A stretch of 64,000 bases of DNA, from assembly GCA_017308135.1 (NCBI GenBank), contig JAFKFM010000006.1, positions 65,724-129,723 of the forward strand. The letters are read 5' to 3'. This DNA comes from Alphaproteobacteria bacterium. Its GTDB lineage: Bacteria > Pseudomonadota > Alphaproteobacteria > CACIAM-22H2. Positions 18,820 through 27,023 of the stretch are shown in pieces. The position numbers were made by a program, and so were the translations under genes. Position 1 is the first letter of the stretch; every line of letters begins with the position of its first letter. The notes below the pieces were generated by a model. That model had not been told where the DNA came from, did not search any database, and saw nothing but the letters and a program-made list of their open reading frames with translations.

Positions 18820-19649
18820 GCCGCGTTCCCTTTCGGCGCGTCGCCGAACACATGTTCGGCGGCCGGGAATTTGCGCGCGCGCACGTCGGCGGCATAAGCG
18901 GCGATCGCTTGATCCGCCGTCTCGCCCAGCGCCGCATAGCGTTTGACGAATTTCGGGCGGAAATCCGCGAACGCGCCGAGCATATCGTCGACGACCAGGA
19001 TCTGGCCGTCGCACGCGGCCGAGGCGCCGATCCCGATGGTCGGGATCGAAATCTCCTTCGTGATGCGCGCGGCGAGACTGTCGGGGATTTTTTCGAGCAC
19101 GACGGAGAATGCGCCCGCGTCGGTGACGGCATGCGCGTCGCGCAAGATGCGCTCGCCATCGGCCCCGCGCCCTTGCACGCCGTAGCCGCCGAACGCGTTG
19201 ACCGATTGCGGCGTCAGGCCGATATGCGCCATCACCGGAATGCCGCGCGCCACCAGGAAGGCGATCGTTTCGGCCATCGCGACACCGCCTTCGAGCTTCA
19301 CGGCCGCACAGCCCGTTTCCGCCATCACGCGCGCGGCGTTGCGGAAGGCTTGATCGGGGCCTTCCTCGTAGCTGGCGAAAGGCATGTCGACGACCAGCAA
19401 CGCGCGCGACACGCCGCGGCGCACCGCCTTGCCGTGCAGGATCATCATGTCGAGCGTGACGCCCAGCGTGGATTGCAGACCGTGCAGCACCATGCCCACG
19501 CTGTCGCCGACGAGCACGACATCGCAATGCGCATCGACCAGCTTGGCGACCGGCGTGGTGTAGGCGGTGAGACACACGATCGGCGTGCCGCCTTTGGCTT
19601 TGGCGATCGCGGGGGGCGTGAGGGCCGTGCTCTTCGTGGAAGCGCTCAC
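18816..19649 (-). CDS. panB: 3-methyl-2-oxobutanoate hydroxymethyltransferase
   Basis: 277 aa. Transfers a hydroxymethyl group from 5,10-methylene-THF to alpha-ketoisovalerate, the first step to pantothenate. Motifs: [14 protein letters not shown], the metal Asp in [31 protein letters not shown] and VLEKIP with the catalytic Glu. The start is taken as GTG at 19649 because AGGAG lies seven bases upstream and no ATG fits; longer readings run into non-coding sequence. Confidence 0.96.
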   Translation of the reverse strand: MSASTKSTALTPPAIAKAKGGTPIVCLTAYTTPVAKLVDAHCDVVLVGDSVGMVLHGLQSTLGVTLDMMILHGKAVRRGVSRALLVVDMPFASYEEGPDQAFRNAARVMAETGCAAVKLEGGVAMAETIAFLVARGIPVMAHIGLTPQSVNAFGGYGVQGRGADGERILRDAHAVTDAGAFSVVLEKIPDSLAARITKEISIPTIGIGASAACDGQILVVDDMLGAFADFRPKFVKRYAALGETADQAIAAYAADVRARKFPAAEHVFGDAPKGNAA

Positions 19650-19881
19650 GTGCGTACTCCTGTCGTCAGTCCTCGGCGCTATGTGCCATAAATTTGTGCG
19701 CCTGCGAAGAAAACAGGCGCGAACGCACGACAGCGCTGCGTGCGGCGCACGGGTTCGCGGAAAAATTGTTTCGAAACGCGGCCTTGGCGGCTTGAAGAAT
19801 GGCGGGCGCGACGTCATTTCCTGGGGCAATTCTTCGAAACGGCCGCGTAGACTGCGCCGGAATTCGCCAACGGAGACGCGC

Positions 19882-20745
19882 ATGACCGAATACACGCCCC
19901 CGAAAGTGTGGACCTGGAACAAGAAGCCCGGCGCCAATGTCGCCGCCCTCAACCGGCCGATCGCGGGCGCGACGCACGACAAGGAATTGCCGGTCGGCAA
20001 GCATCCGCTCCAGCTTTATTCGCTGGGCACGCCCAATGGCGTGAAGGTCACGATCATGCTGGAGGAATTGCTCGCCGCCGGCCACAAGGGGGCCGAATAC
20101 GACGCGTGGCTGATCAAGATCGGCGAGGGCGATCAATTCGGCAGCGGATTCGTGGGCGTGAATCCGAATTCGAAGATCCCGGCTTTGCTCGACCGCAGCG
20201 GGCGCAAGCCGATCCGCGTGTTCGAATCGGGTTCGATCCTTTTCTATCTCGCCGAAAAGTTCGGCGCGTTTCTGCCCAAGGATGGCGCGGGCCGGACCGA
20301 GGCGATGAACTGGCTGTTCTGGCAGATGGGGAGTGCCCCGTATCTCGGCGGCGGGTTCGGCCATTTCTATATGTACGCGCCGACGAAGATCGAATACGCG
20401 ATCGATCGCTTCTCGATGGAAACCAAGCGCCAGCTCGACGTGCTCGACCGGCGCTTGGCGGAGACGCCCTATCTGGCGGGCGACGAATACACGATCGCCG
20501 ATATCGCGACCTTCCCGTGGTATGGCGGCCTCGCCAAGGGTTGGCAGTACGGCGACGCGGCGACGTTCCTGTCGACGCACGAATACAAGAACGTGCTGCG
20601 CTGGGCCGAGGCGATCTGGGCGCGCCCGCCGGTGAAACGCGGGCGCATGGTCAACCGCATGAGCGGCGACCCGGCCGAACAGCTGCGCGAACGCCACGAC
20701 GCGAGCGACTTCGACACGAAGACGCAGGACAAGATCGGGACGTGA
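19882..20745 (+). CDS. yghU: Glutathione S-transferase, YghU-type disulfide-bond oxidoreductase
   Basis: 287 aa. It has the YghU/nu-class extended N-terminus ([20 protein letters not shown]), then a thioredoxin-like GSH domain ([46 protein letters not shown]) and an all-helical C-terminal domain with [14 protein letters not shown]. Probable GSH-dependent disulfide reductase. Its last 21 codons reappear, diverged, at 21805-21867, which marks an insertion or rearrangement at its 3' end. Confidence 0.93.
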   Translation: MTEYTPPKVWTWNKKPGANVAALNRPIAGATHDKELPVGKHPLQLYSLGTPNGVKVTIMLEELLAAGHKGAEYDAWLIKIGEGDQFGSGFVGVNPNSKIPALLDRSGRKPIRVFESGSILFYLAEKFGAFLPKDGAGRTEAMNWLFWQMGSAPYLGGGFGHFYMYAPTKIEYAIDRFSMETKRQLDVLDRRLAETPYLAGDEYTIADIATFPWYGGLAKGWQYGDAATFLSTHEYKNVLRWAEAIWARPPVKRGRMVNRMSGDPAEQLRERHDASDFDTKTQDKIGT

Positions 20746-20808
20746 CGGATTTGGCGGCGGGGCGGGTGTGACGCCCTACACTCAGCGGAATAACGGTGGT
20801 GCTAGTCT

Positions 20809-20841
20809 CTCCGAGGGCAACAAAAATCGTTCCCCTCGGAG
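20809..20841. other. Hairpin in the yghU-islet gap
   Basis: Arms CTCCGAGGG and CCCTCGGAG with a 15-base loop, in the 170-bp gap after yghU. There is no T-run, so it is not a standard terminator. No gene is supported in 20746-20915. Confidence 0.4.
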
Positions 20842-20915
20842 TCCGCACTCGAAGGTATGAGCTCGTTCGGATATTCGTGGCGACAGGGGGTATGGGGACG
20901 CTGATTGAGTGGGCG

Positions 20916-21542
20916 TTACTGGCCAAACGATTTTTTGATGGCATCATTTATCTGATCGAGCATGTTTTGTGGAAACTCCGCCGAGTTCGCAAGGTCCAAC
21001 AGGGTCTTCTTGACGTTGCCCTCTACAACGAGAATCTCCCCAGCAAAAGCAGCCGCGAATCCGTTGGGAAGTGGATCGCTCTTAGAAAGAATATTTTCTA
21101 TTTTCTCCCTTTTATGTGCCAGCCCTTTGTAGCATTGCACGACCTGCCAAGCGTCGAATGGCCGTAAAAGTCCAACCTCCGAACGATTCGCATCGTAAAT
21201 CTCTGTTGGCAGAGACATTAACGGCAATAGGTTCGTTGAACGCGCGTTGGTGGAGTTGAGATCCCGCGCCATACAAAGTATTCGAACACGGCAATCATTC
21301 AACTCAGCCCAAATCGCCGCGGCGACGGCGCGACGTCGATTGGCGTAATCCAATTGGGAGACATCGACGGTCGCCTTTGCTTGTTCCCTAGCGGCATCAG
21401 CCTGCGCCATCGCACCATTGAAAGCTATCCGAGCTGCGATGATTGCGATGGTCGCCGCCAGCAGCGTGAAAAAACCTTGCCCCCAAGTCGCTAGCCCCTG
21501 ATGACTGTCGAGCCATTTCATCGCGGCGAGAACAGATTCCAT
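20916..21542 (-). CDS. Membrane-anchored protein of unknown function (accessory)
   Basis: 208 aa from MESVLAAMKW; the start is supported by GGTGGAG about eight bases upstream. One N-terminal transmembrane helix (GFFTLLAATIAIIAARIAFN) is followed by a charged coiled-coil-like segment (AQADAAREQAKATVD). A cytoplasmic helical domain comes next. This layout is common among small proteins of prophages and defence islands, but no family is recognised. Codon use is less GC-biased than the core neighbours, consistent with acquired DNA. Confidence 0.6.
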   Translation of the reverse strand: MESVLAAMKWLDSHQGLATWGQGFFTLLAATIAIIAARIAFNGAMAQADAAREQAKATVDVSQLDYANRRRAVAAAIWAELNDCRVRILCMARDLNSTNARSTNLLPLMSLPTEIYDANRSEVGLLRPFDAWQVVQCYKGLAHKREKIENILSKSDPLPNGFAAAFAGEILVVEGNVKKTLLDLANSAEFPQNMLDQINDAIKKSFGQ

Positions 21543-21561
21543 GGCGATAGCTCCACCTCGT

Positions 21562-21819
21562 TCAACCACTGGATGATGCCGCCGGGGTCGATGTTCCGCA
21601 AGGGCTCGCAGCTATAGCACGCGCGCTATCGATCTGATCGTCGACGACATACCGGTTAATCACCACATGTCGGCTCCAATAGCCAATTACATGTTGGGAT
21701 ACGAGGCGCTTATGGCTCTCTGGATATAGAAGAATAACAACTTGAAGAGTATCTGCTTGCACGCCGTTCGGAACCGACACTATACGTGCCAGGTAGTAGT
21801 CACACTGCGCGAACGCCAT
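21562..21819 (-). CDS. Possible small protein, low confidence
   Basis: 85 codons starting MAFAQCDYYLARIVSVPN and ending 20 bp before the membrane-protein start. No Shine-Dalgarno is visible. Its first codons are the antisense of the displaced yghU tail, so the start arose in a rearranged junction. It may be a real gene upstream of the membrane protein or an accidental frame. Confidence 0.3.
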   Translation of the reverse strand: MAFAQCDYYLARIVSVPNGVQADTLQVVILLYPESHKRLVSQHVIGYWSRHVVINRYVVDDQIDSARAIAASPCGTSTPAASSSG

Positions 21820-21867
21820 GATGCCGGCGACTTCGACACGAAGGCACAGGATAAGATTGGGAAGTAG
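21805..21867 (+). pseudogene. Displaced 3' tail of a yghU-like gene
   Basis: 21 in-frame codons reading LRERHDAGDFDTKAQDKIGK then stop, aligning without gaps to the last 21 codons of intact yghU (20683-20745). 52 of 63 bases match, and several of the differences are at third codon positions. The rest of the gene is absent. An intrinsic hairpin follows as after a real gene end, so this looks like the original or a paralogous yghU 3' end separated by about 1.06 kb of inserted DNA. Confidence 0.8.
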
Positions 21868-21872
21868 AAAAT

Positions 21873-21902
21873 TCGGGGGCACAAGATGCCCCCGAGGCTT
21901 TA
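21873..21902 (+). terminator. Intrinsic terminator after the yghU-like tail
   Basis: Arms TCGGGGGC (21873-21880) and GCCCCCGA (21888-21895), loop of seven, then a short T stretch. It lies six bases after the displaced yghU stop codon. Confidence 0.65.
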
Positions 21903-22006
21903 AATGGGCAAGAAAATCAAGCTATCCGGCGCCACTGCGCAGCGAAATACCGCATTTATTGATTTTAGTATGACATAGTAACCTTTATTAAGAGTTGCTG
22001 AGGGTG

Positions 22007-22387
22007 ATGTGGATGTTTGAAACGGTAACGTCGTGGCAGATCGGGTACATCGTCTTTGCCGGAGTCTTCGCGCTCATTCTTTTGCGCGCCGCCCTCGACC
22101 TTTTGGTGAAGATACTTGAGGTCTCGTTTATACTTATATTTGTGTGCGTCGTTGTTGGCGCCGTAACCGGTATTTACGATCGCATCTACGGTCCAATTCC
22201 GGCACTCGAGGGCATCGGGACCAAATGGATGGCCTTCATGATCGCGGCCATCATCTTGGTGACTTGCGTCATTACAATTCCGGCCGACGAGAATACGGCC
22301 AAGCGCGCCGCCGCCGCAAAAGAGCCGTTGCGTGACGTAAGTGCCAACACCAAAGCAGGCGATCCGCCGAAGACGGAATTTAAATAA
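22007..22387 (+). CDS. Small integral membrane protein (accessory)
   Basis: 126 aa beginning MWMFETVTSWQIG; an in-frame ATG two codons later is equally possible, and GAGGGTG lies just upstream. About three hydrophobic helices (IVFAGVFALILLRAALDLLV, SFILIFVCVVVGAVTGIY, AFMIAAIILVTCVITI) are followed by a charged tail rich in Lys and Ala. Not recognised. It sits alone between the displaced yghU tail and the convergent large HTH protein. Confidence 0.55.
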   Translation: MWMFETVTSWQIGYIVFAGVFALILLRAALDLLVKILEVSFILIFVCVVVGAVTGIYDRIYGPIPALEGIGTKWMAFMIAAIILVTCVITIPADENTAKRAAAAKEPLRDVSANTKAGDPPKTEFK

Positions 22388-22755
22388 ATGAGCGCCACGC
22401 GCGAAAGCGCATGGCGTGCCGGAGATGAAGAAAATGAGAACTCTTGGCGGATCGTGGCCCCGGTTCACAGTGCGTGTAAATGCAAATAACCTTATTGAAA
22501 CATCTGTATTTAGCCGTGACGCCATGCTTCTGGCGTAAGTTGCGACGCCTCACGTATGTGGGAAAGCGCTAATGGGAAATTTGATCTTCAATCTTTCTCT
22601 CACACATGCGCCTAGCAACGAGGCTGACGGGGAAATCCAATACGCCCCCACAATAATGTTTCGTGACTCCAGAAACTAAGCGACTTTAGCGATGAACATG
22701 GAAAATTGTTTCTAATTCACATGCTCCCGCTTTGGAGCCTCAGCATCCAGGTTGG
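22388..22755. other. 368-bp stretch without a gene
   Basis: AT-richer than the core genome. A hairpin with arms CGCCACGCGC and GCGCATGGCG around GAAA (one mismatch, 22392-22415) lies just after the small membrane-protein stop and could end transcription, though no T-run follows. Nothing else is recognised. Confidence 0.4.
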
Positions 22756-25700
22756 CTACCGTCGCAGCCGTCGCCGAATGCCGGCGTCAGCATCTTCCCG
22801 TTCCGCTTCCTTTTCATAGGTTTTTGCGATGGCCATAAGAAGAGACGACGACAAGTGCGGATGGGTATAACGCAGAGCCTCTCCCCATCCGCGATACTTC
22901 GCAGCAAGTTCGCGTTCTTGTGCACCTCCCTCGCCGCGCACAACTACCCCCCGCAAATTGTAGATACCGGTATGCGCGCCGTCGAAGACCTCGCGTGAGT
23001 TTAGCTCCTCCATTTCGTCACGAACTGTCTCGCATGGCCAAACGCCATCTGCGCCAACGGGTGCATGCGCGAAAAGTCCGCCGAGATTTATATCGCAAAT
23101 TTCAAGTCGATCGATTTCGGCACTGGCCGTTCGAACAGCTTGTACCCACGCAGCTAGACTCGCTTTCGCTTTAGCGCCTTCTTCGCGGAGCCCAGGAATG
23201 CGCCGCATGCCCTCCAGCAGCCGATAGCCACGTTCCGCCAAATCTGACCGGCCGTCCGGAGTTCGGAATGATGGCGGATCCTCACCACCGCTCTTGCGTT
23301 TGTACGCCCATGCCAGGGCTTCAACCCATAGCAAAGGGTTCATCTCGATATAACGCTCGAGATTTCCGATGTGGCTCTCGTTGTTCCCCAGAACGTCCGC
23401 GAGCACGTCGATATAAGCGAACTCTAGCTTGGCCTTGTCCTCCAGGCTTACGCCGGGATCGTTACTCAGCCGCTCGAATACTTCTTTGACATCATGCGAG
23501 TCCAGCCTGACATCTTGATCGTTATCGTCGCCGACTTGTGCGAGCTCGTTGAGTAGATCGACGATCAAATCATGACGCAGGTTCTTGATCGCGAGCCGCA
23601 CAGTCGTGAAGGCGGCTTTCGGGCGCTTTGCCTTCAGAAATCGCTCTACGGTCTCATCAACCAATTCCCGGGGTTCGATCACGTAGCTTGGTTGGACGTC
23701 CATCCAGTACAATTTTTGCGATTCCGGCTTCAAACGATCAACCATTCGCCAGGTCGATTGATCGAAAGGCGCGAGCAGTAAGAGGCGCGCTTTCTCCGAA
23801 TCGTCGAGTGCCGCAAGCGGGCCGTCAAGCAAAGCCTCACGATCTTCCAGCTTCAACGCGACCAGCGCCCCCCTCAGGATAGCCGTGCGTTCCGGCGAGA
23901 TGTGGCTCGAACCCAGTCGCATTGCTTCAATAATGAAGGAGGCGATATCGCCGTTGGCGAGTACATCGCGAACCATATGCCATCCAATCTGGCCCTGGGC
24001 GTTTCCCTGGCTCGCCAGATTGAAGACGCCCGTAAAACCTTGCGTGCGATAGACTTCGCTGAGGGCATCCGCTCGCATGCGATCTATGCGTTTTTGCCGT
24101 TCCTGATAGTCTGTCGCTTCGCCCCAAATTTCGTCTGCTGACTCTTCGATCCATGACGCCTTGAAGAGCCATGCATGCTTCTGGACAAGGTCGGCGGGCT
24201 CAAGCTCCGCGTAGACCTTGCGGGCTGAGTCGGTGAGTGTCGCTCGATGAATCCCTGGATTCTGACGTTCTGCTCGTCGCGAGAGTACGGTGACGCGTAT
24301 CTTCTCGCGTACTTGCGCGACATCAGCATCCGATTTGCCGCTCTTACGCCATGTGTCGATGAGATTCCATACGCGCTGCTGAAGTTCGTTGTCCAACGCA
24401 TGCAACCGCTCAACAAGATCGCAAACCATGTCGACAGAATAGGTGGCCCGCGAAAGTGCCAACTCCACCATCGCGACCTGAAACTTCAAACTAGGGCCCC
24501 TCAACTTAAAGGGCTCCCCGTATCCATAACCATCGGGGCGCCATTTGGGCTTGTGCGTGTAGTGCCCAACACTATGACCGCCACCATCGAACTGATCGAC
24601 ACAGATTGTCCAAGCGACGGCCGGGTGCTTCTCGAATAGCTTCTTGATTGCCAAGACCCTTCTGTCGTGTTCGACGGCGGTTTGTGGCATCCACGAGCGG
24701 AAGATCGACTTCAGGGACGAGATGGGTTTGTTGGCAAGATTGTCGTTGAGCTCGATTTCCGCAAGGCGTGCAAGGATCAGGACCGAGCGGAGAAAGGTCT
24801 GAGGGCTCCATGCAAGCCCTTCGAGCGCCCAGAGCAGGCCGGGCCGTGACGAGTTAGCGCCAAAGAATGTCGTGTCGGCCGGACGAATGAGCCCGAGAAC
24901 GGCAGGCGTGTCGCCACGAAGATCGTCCTCGAGAATCTGAAGGAAGGTTTCAGGTGCCGCTTCGGCGTAAGTGCGTAGATCGTGGCTATTGGCTTCGAGT
25001 TTGTGCGTGGTGAGCGGCAGCAGCAGTTCCTTGACAAGTCGTGAGACCTCCATTTCTCCATCGAAGCCGATTCTGCGGAAAAGTTCTTTTCCATGAATCG
25101 CCAGAAGAACCAGCGTTTCTGCGACGCCATTTCGAACCGCGGTTGAGAAGGCACGTCGTTTTCCCCTCATGCCGGCCAACCATCGTTCCTTTTCGGGCAG
25201 TTCGAGCGACGGATCATCTTCGCCGAGGATCGTCCGCGCGAACCCGAGAAACCGCCGAAGGTCGGGAAGTGTGACGGCTTGAGCGATGGCAAACAGCGAA
25301 TCGAGTTTGGAAACTACGCCTCTGTAGTCACCGATTGACCACAAAGGCGCATCTTCTAGTTGTACTAATTTTCCGATCCGAATCTCCATCTCGTCGTACG
25401 CTATTTCGTCACCCGCGATTCCGGTTACCGCCGTCTTATCGGCTTCGTTCTCCGCATTCCACGCGCCGAGCAAAACGAATGGGACAAGCCATCGAGCTTT
25501 GTCGGAATCCGCAGCCCAATTAGGCGTGCGAATGGTGGGCACGTTCGAGAGTCGGCGACGGAGTACAGTCAAGGAATGCCCCGATTCCTCGCCAAGGCGT
25601 TCAATCTGGTCACGGTCGAGGCTCATAGCTTCGAGACCTTTTCGAAAGGCCTCGTGGGTCAAGGTTTCAAGTGTGACGTCGGGGGCGTCGTTCAGCGCAT

Positions 25701-26856
25701 TCTTCGGATAGACCACGATCGCTCGGAGCTTCGAAGCGAACGGCCCGAGTTCTCGCTCGACCTCGCGCGTATGCACAATCGCGATGAAATCTTGGTTGCC
25801 GTGCGCAAGTTTTGTCAGACTGCCCGGCCTGTCGAAGACGAGTACGCGATCCCGCTTGCCCACCAAGTCCGGCTCGGAGAATGTTTGGGCGATCGCCGCA
25901 AGAGCTTCGTCTTTCGAGTCCGCAGATACAATGAGCGGCTTCTCAGCGGGTACCGCCAGCATGCTCACGATCTTCGGTTTGACGACGCTCTTGGCCGTGT
26001 CGAACAGCTCTGCTGCGAGATGGGGGTTTGCGGCATTAGTCCAATCGGACCAACAGCGATCGAGCGACCGAACCCCTTCCGAGGGGCGCTGTGTTTCGCC
26101 GGCGAACCAAGCCTGCGCGGCCGGCGATTGTTCGAGCCATTGTTCCAGATCGCTTGCGTCATAGGCTCGGACGTCCCTCCATTGTTTGGTCGCTCGCATC
26201 GCCACTACCCAGTCGATCTTTCCCGCCCATCGCCGTGGGGTCACGAAGATGAAGGTGGTCTCGGCACGCTCGGCGACGTTCGGAGTTCCTTTGACGCTTT
26301 TCCCGAAGTCATCGTCGGCTTTCTTTTTGATCTTCTCTGTGACGCCAAACTCCCAGCCGGTCTTGCCTTCCGGAATCCAAGGTGTCCCGGCTGACGTCTC
26401 TGTGAAGCCGTCCCAGCCGGGCCGCTCGGCGTCGTCGTTGCCGGGAAAATCAACGCGTTTGAGTGCCAAGCCCGTCGAATTCACCAGTGTTCGCAAAAAG
26501 ACCGAGAGACGAATGCGTGCGGAGATGTTATCTGCGGCCCAATCCTGGATTTCATTCGCTTTAATATCCAGGAAGGGTGGGACATAGGCCTTCGTTTCCG
26601 CGGAAGCCTTGGTGGGCGAACTCGAGGCCGCGTCATACTCGGCTTGCATTCGCAACAGTCCAGCAGCCGGATAGCCAAACACAAGCTCGATCCGCGTGGC
26701 GATGTTTTCTGTCGCGGATACGCGGCCATTCAAGAAGTTAGAGACGCCAGGACGGCTGATACCTAATAGCTCTGCCGCCTTCTTGACCGAGATGCGTTGC
26801 GGTCGGAGATAGGTTTCACGGACATATTGGCCAGGATGCTTCGGTTTTTTCGGCAT
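22756..26856 (-). CDS. HigA-like HTH fused to nuclease-like region and long helical body (candidate defence protein)
   Basis: 1366 aa. Residues 1-75 resemble a HigA/VapI XRE domain (KHPGQYVRETYLRPQRISVK; ISRPGVSNFLNGR as recognition helix). Residues about 100-255 show GWDG (D149), then WEFG (E169) with a Lys cluster at 176-179. TTFIFVTPRRW and YDASDLEQWLE follow; this suggests a PD-(D/E)XK-like nuclease, though the canonical final Lys is displaced. Residues about 270-400 alternate beta and alpha like a STAND/AAA core but lack a Walker A. The remaining ~950 residues are helical, repeat-like. The ATG at 26856 is 24 bases from the predicted transcription start. It is divergent from fic with shared operators. 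Function is inferred, not shown. Confidence 0.75.
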   Translation of the reverse strand: MPKKPKHPGQYVRETYLRPQRISVKKAAELLGISRPGVSNFLNGRVSATENIATRIELVFGYPAAGLLRMQAEYDAASSSPTKASAETKAYVPPFLDIKANEIQDWAADNISARIRLSVFLRTLVNSTGLALKRVDFPGNDDAERPGWDGFTETSAGTPWIPEGKTGWEFGVTEKIKKKADDDFGKSVKGTPNVAERAETTFIFVTPRRWAGKIDWVVAMRATKQWRDVRAYDASDLEQWLEQSPAAQAWFAGETQRPSEGVRSLDRCWSDWTNAANPHLAAELFDTAKSVVKPKIVSMLAVPAEKPLIVSADSKDEALAAIAQTFSEPDLVGKRDRVLVFDRPGSLTKLAHGNQDFIAIVHTREVERELGPFASKLRAIVVYPKNALNDAPDVTLETLTHEAFRKGLEAMSLDRDQIERLGEESGHSLTVLRRRLSNVPTIRTPNWAADSDKARWLVPFVLLGAWNAENEADKTAVTGIAGDEIAYDEMEIRIGKLVQLEDAPLWSIGDYRGVVSKLDSLFAIAQAVTLPDLRRFLGFARTILGEDDPSLELPEKERWLAGMRGKRRAFSTAVRNGVAETLVLLAIHGKELFRRIGFDGEMEVSRLVKELLLPLTTHKLEANSHDLRTYAEAAPETFLQILEDDLRGDTPAVLGLIRPADTTFFGANSSRPGLLWALEGLAWSPQTFLRSVLILARLAEIELNDNLANKPISSLKSIFRSWMPQTAVEHDRRVLAIKKLFEKHPAVAWTICVDQFDGGGHSVGHYTHKPKWRPDGYGYGEPFKLRGPSLKFQVAMVELALSRATYSVDMVCDLVERLHALDNELQQRVWNLIDTWRKSGKSDADVAQVREKIRVTVLSRRAERQNPGIHRATLTDSARKVYAELEPADLVQKHAWLFKASWIEESADEIWGEATDYQERQKRIDRMRADALSEVYRTQGFTGVFNLASQGNAQGQIGWHMVRDVLANGDIASFIIEAMRLGSSHISPERTAILRGALVALKLEDREALLDGPLAALDDSEKARLLLLAPFDQSTWRMVDRLKPESQKLYWMDVQPSYVIEPRELVDETVERFLKAKRPKAAFTTVRLAIKNLRHDLIVDLLNELAQVGDDNDQDVRLDSHDVKEVFERLSNDPGVSLEDKAKLEFAYIDVLADVLGNNESHIGNLERYIEMNPLLWVEALAWAYKRKSGGEDPPSFRTPDGRSDLAERGYRLLEGMRRIPGLREEGAKAKASLAAWVQAVRTASAEIDRLEICDINLGGLFAHAPVGADGVWPCETVRDEMEELNSREVFDGAHTGIYNLRGVVVRGEGGAQERELAAKYRGWGEALRYTHPHLSSSLLMAIAKTYEKEAEREDADAGIRRRLRR

Positions 26857-26886
26857 ATTCAGCGATCTTTGTTGTTGCAAGGTAAA

Positions 26887-26915
26887 ATTATAGTGTGTTA
26901 GGCTACGCCTTACAA
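26887..26915 (-). promoter_or_regulatory. Promoter of the HTH megaprotein with embedded operator
   Basis: On the minus strand, TTGTAA (26910-26915) is followed after exactly 17 bases by TATAAT (26887-26892). Transcription would start near 26880. An inverted repeat with arms TGTTAGGC and GCCTTACA (26896-26914, spacer 3, one mismatch) covers the -35 box and most of the spacer, so a bound dimer would block RNA polymerase. The encoded HTH domain is the obvious candidate repressor. Confidence 0.65.
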
Positions 26916-26941
26916 TATGAGTTTGCGGTGAATGCGGCGCC

Positions 26942-26968
26942 TAATCAACGCAATTTCTGCGTCGATTA
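26942..26968. promoter_or_regulatory. Operator 1 upstream of the fic promoter
   Basis: 27-bp inverted repeat: arms TAATCAACGC and GCGTCGATTA, 7-base spacer, one mismatch. It ends three bases before the predicted -35 box of fic. Same arm sequence and spacer length as operator 2, with centres 55 bp apart. Confidence 0.65.
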
Positions 26969-26971
26969 CTA

Positions 26972-27000
26972 TTGAGCTATGCGTAGAATGTCGCAATTAT
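26972..27000 (+). promoter_or_regulatory. Predicted fic promoter
   Basis: TTGAGC (26972-26977), 17-base spacer, AATTAT (26995-27000). Transcription would start near 27007, giving a very short leader before the ATG at 27023. It is bracketed by the two operators. Confidence 0.5.
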
Positions 27001-27023
27001 CGACGCGAAAGGTGCGTCGATTA
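26997..27023. promoter_or_regulatory. Operator 2 overlapping the fic -10 box, start site and start codon
   Basis: 27-bp inverted repeat: arms TTATCGACGC and GCGTCGATTA, 7-base spacer, one mismatch. The final A is the first base of the fic ATG. Occupancy would block transcription start. Confidence 0.65.

Noticed and set aside
20746-22755. Left attachment copy of the tRNA-Arg 3' end
   Set aside because: Looked for the acceptor/T-arm sequence by eye and found none; the left junction of the tRNA-targeted island stays unassigned.
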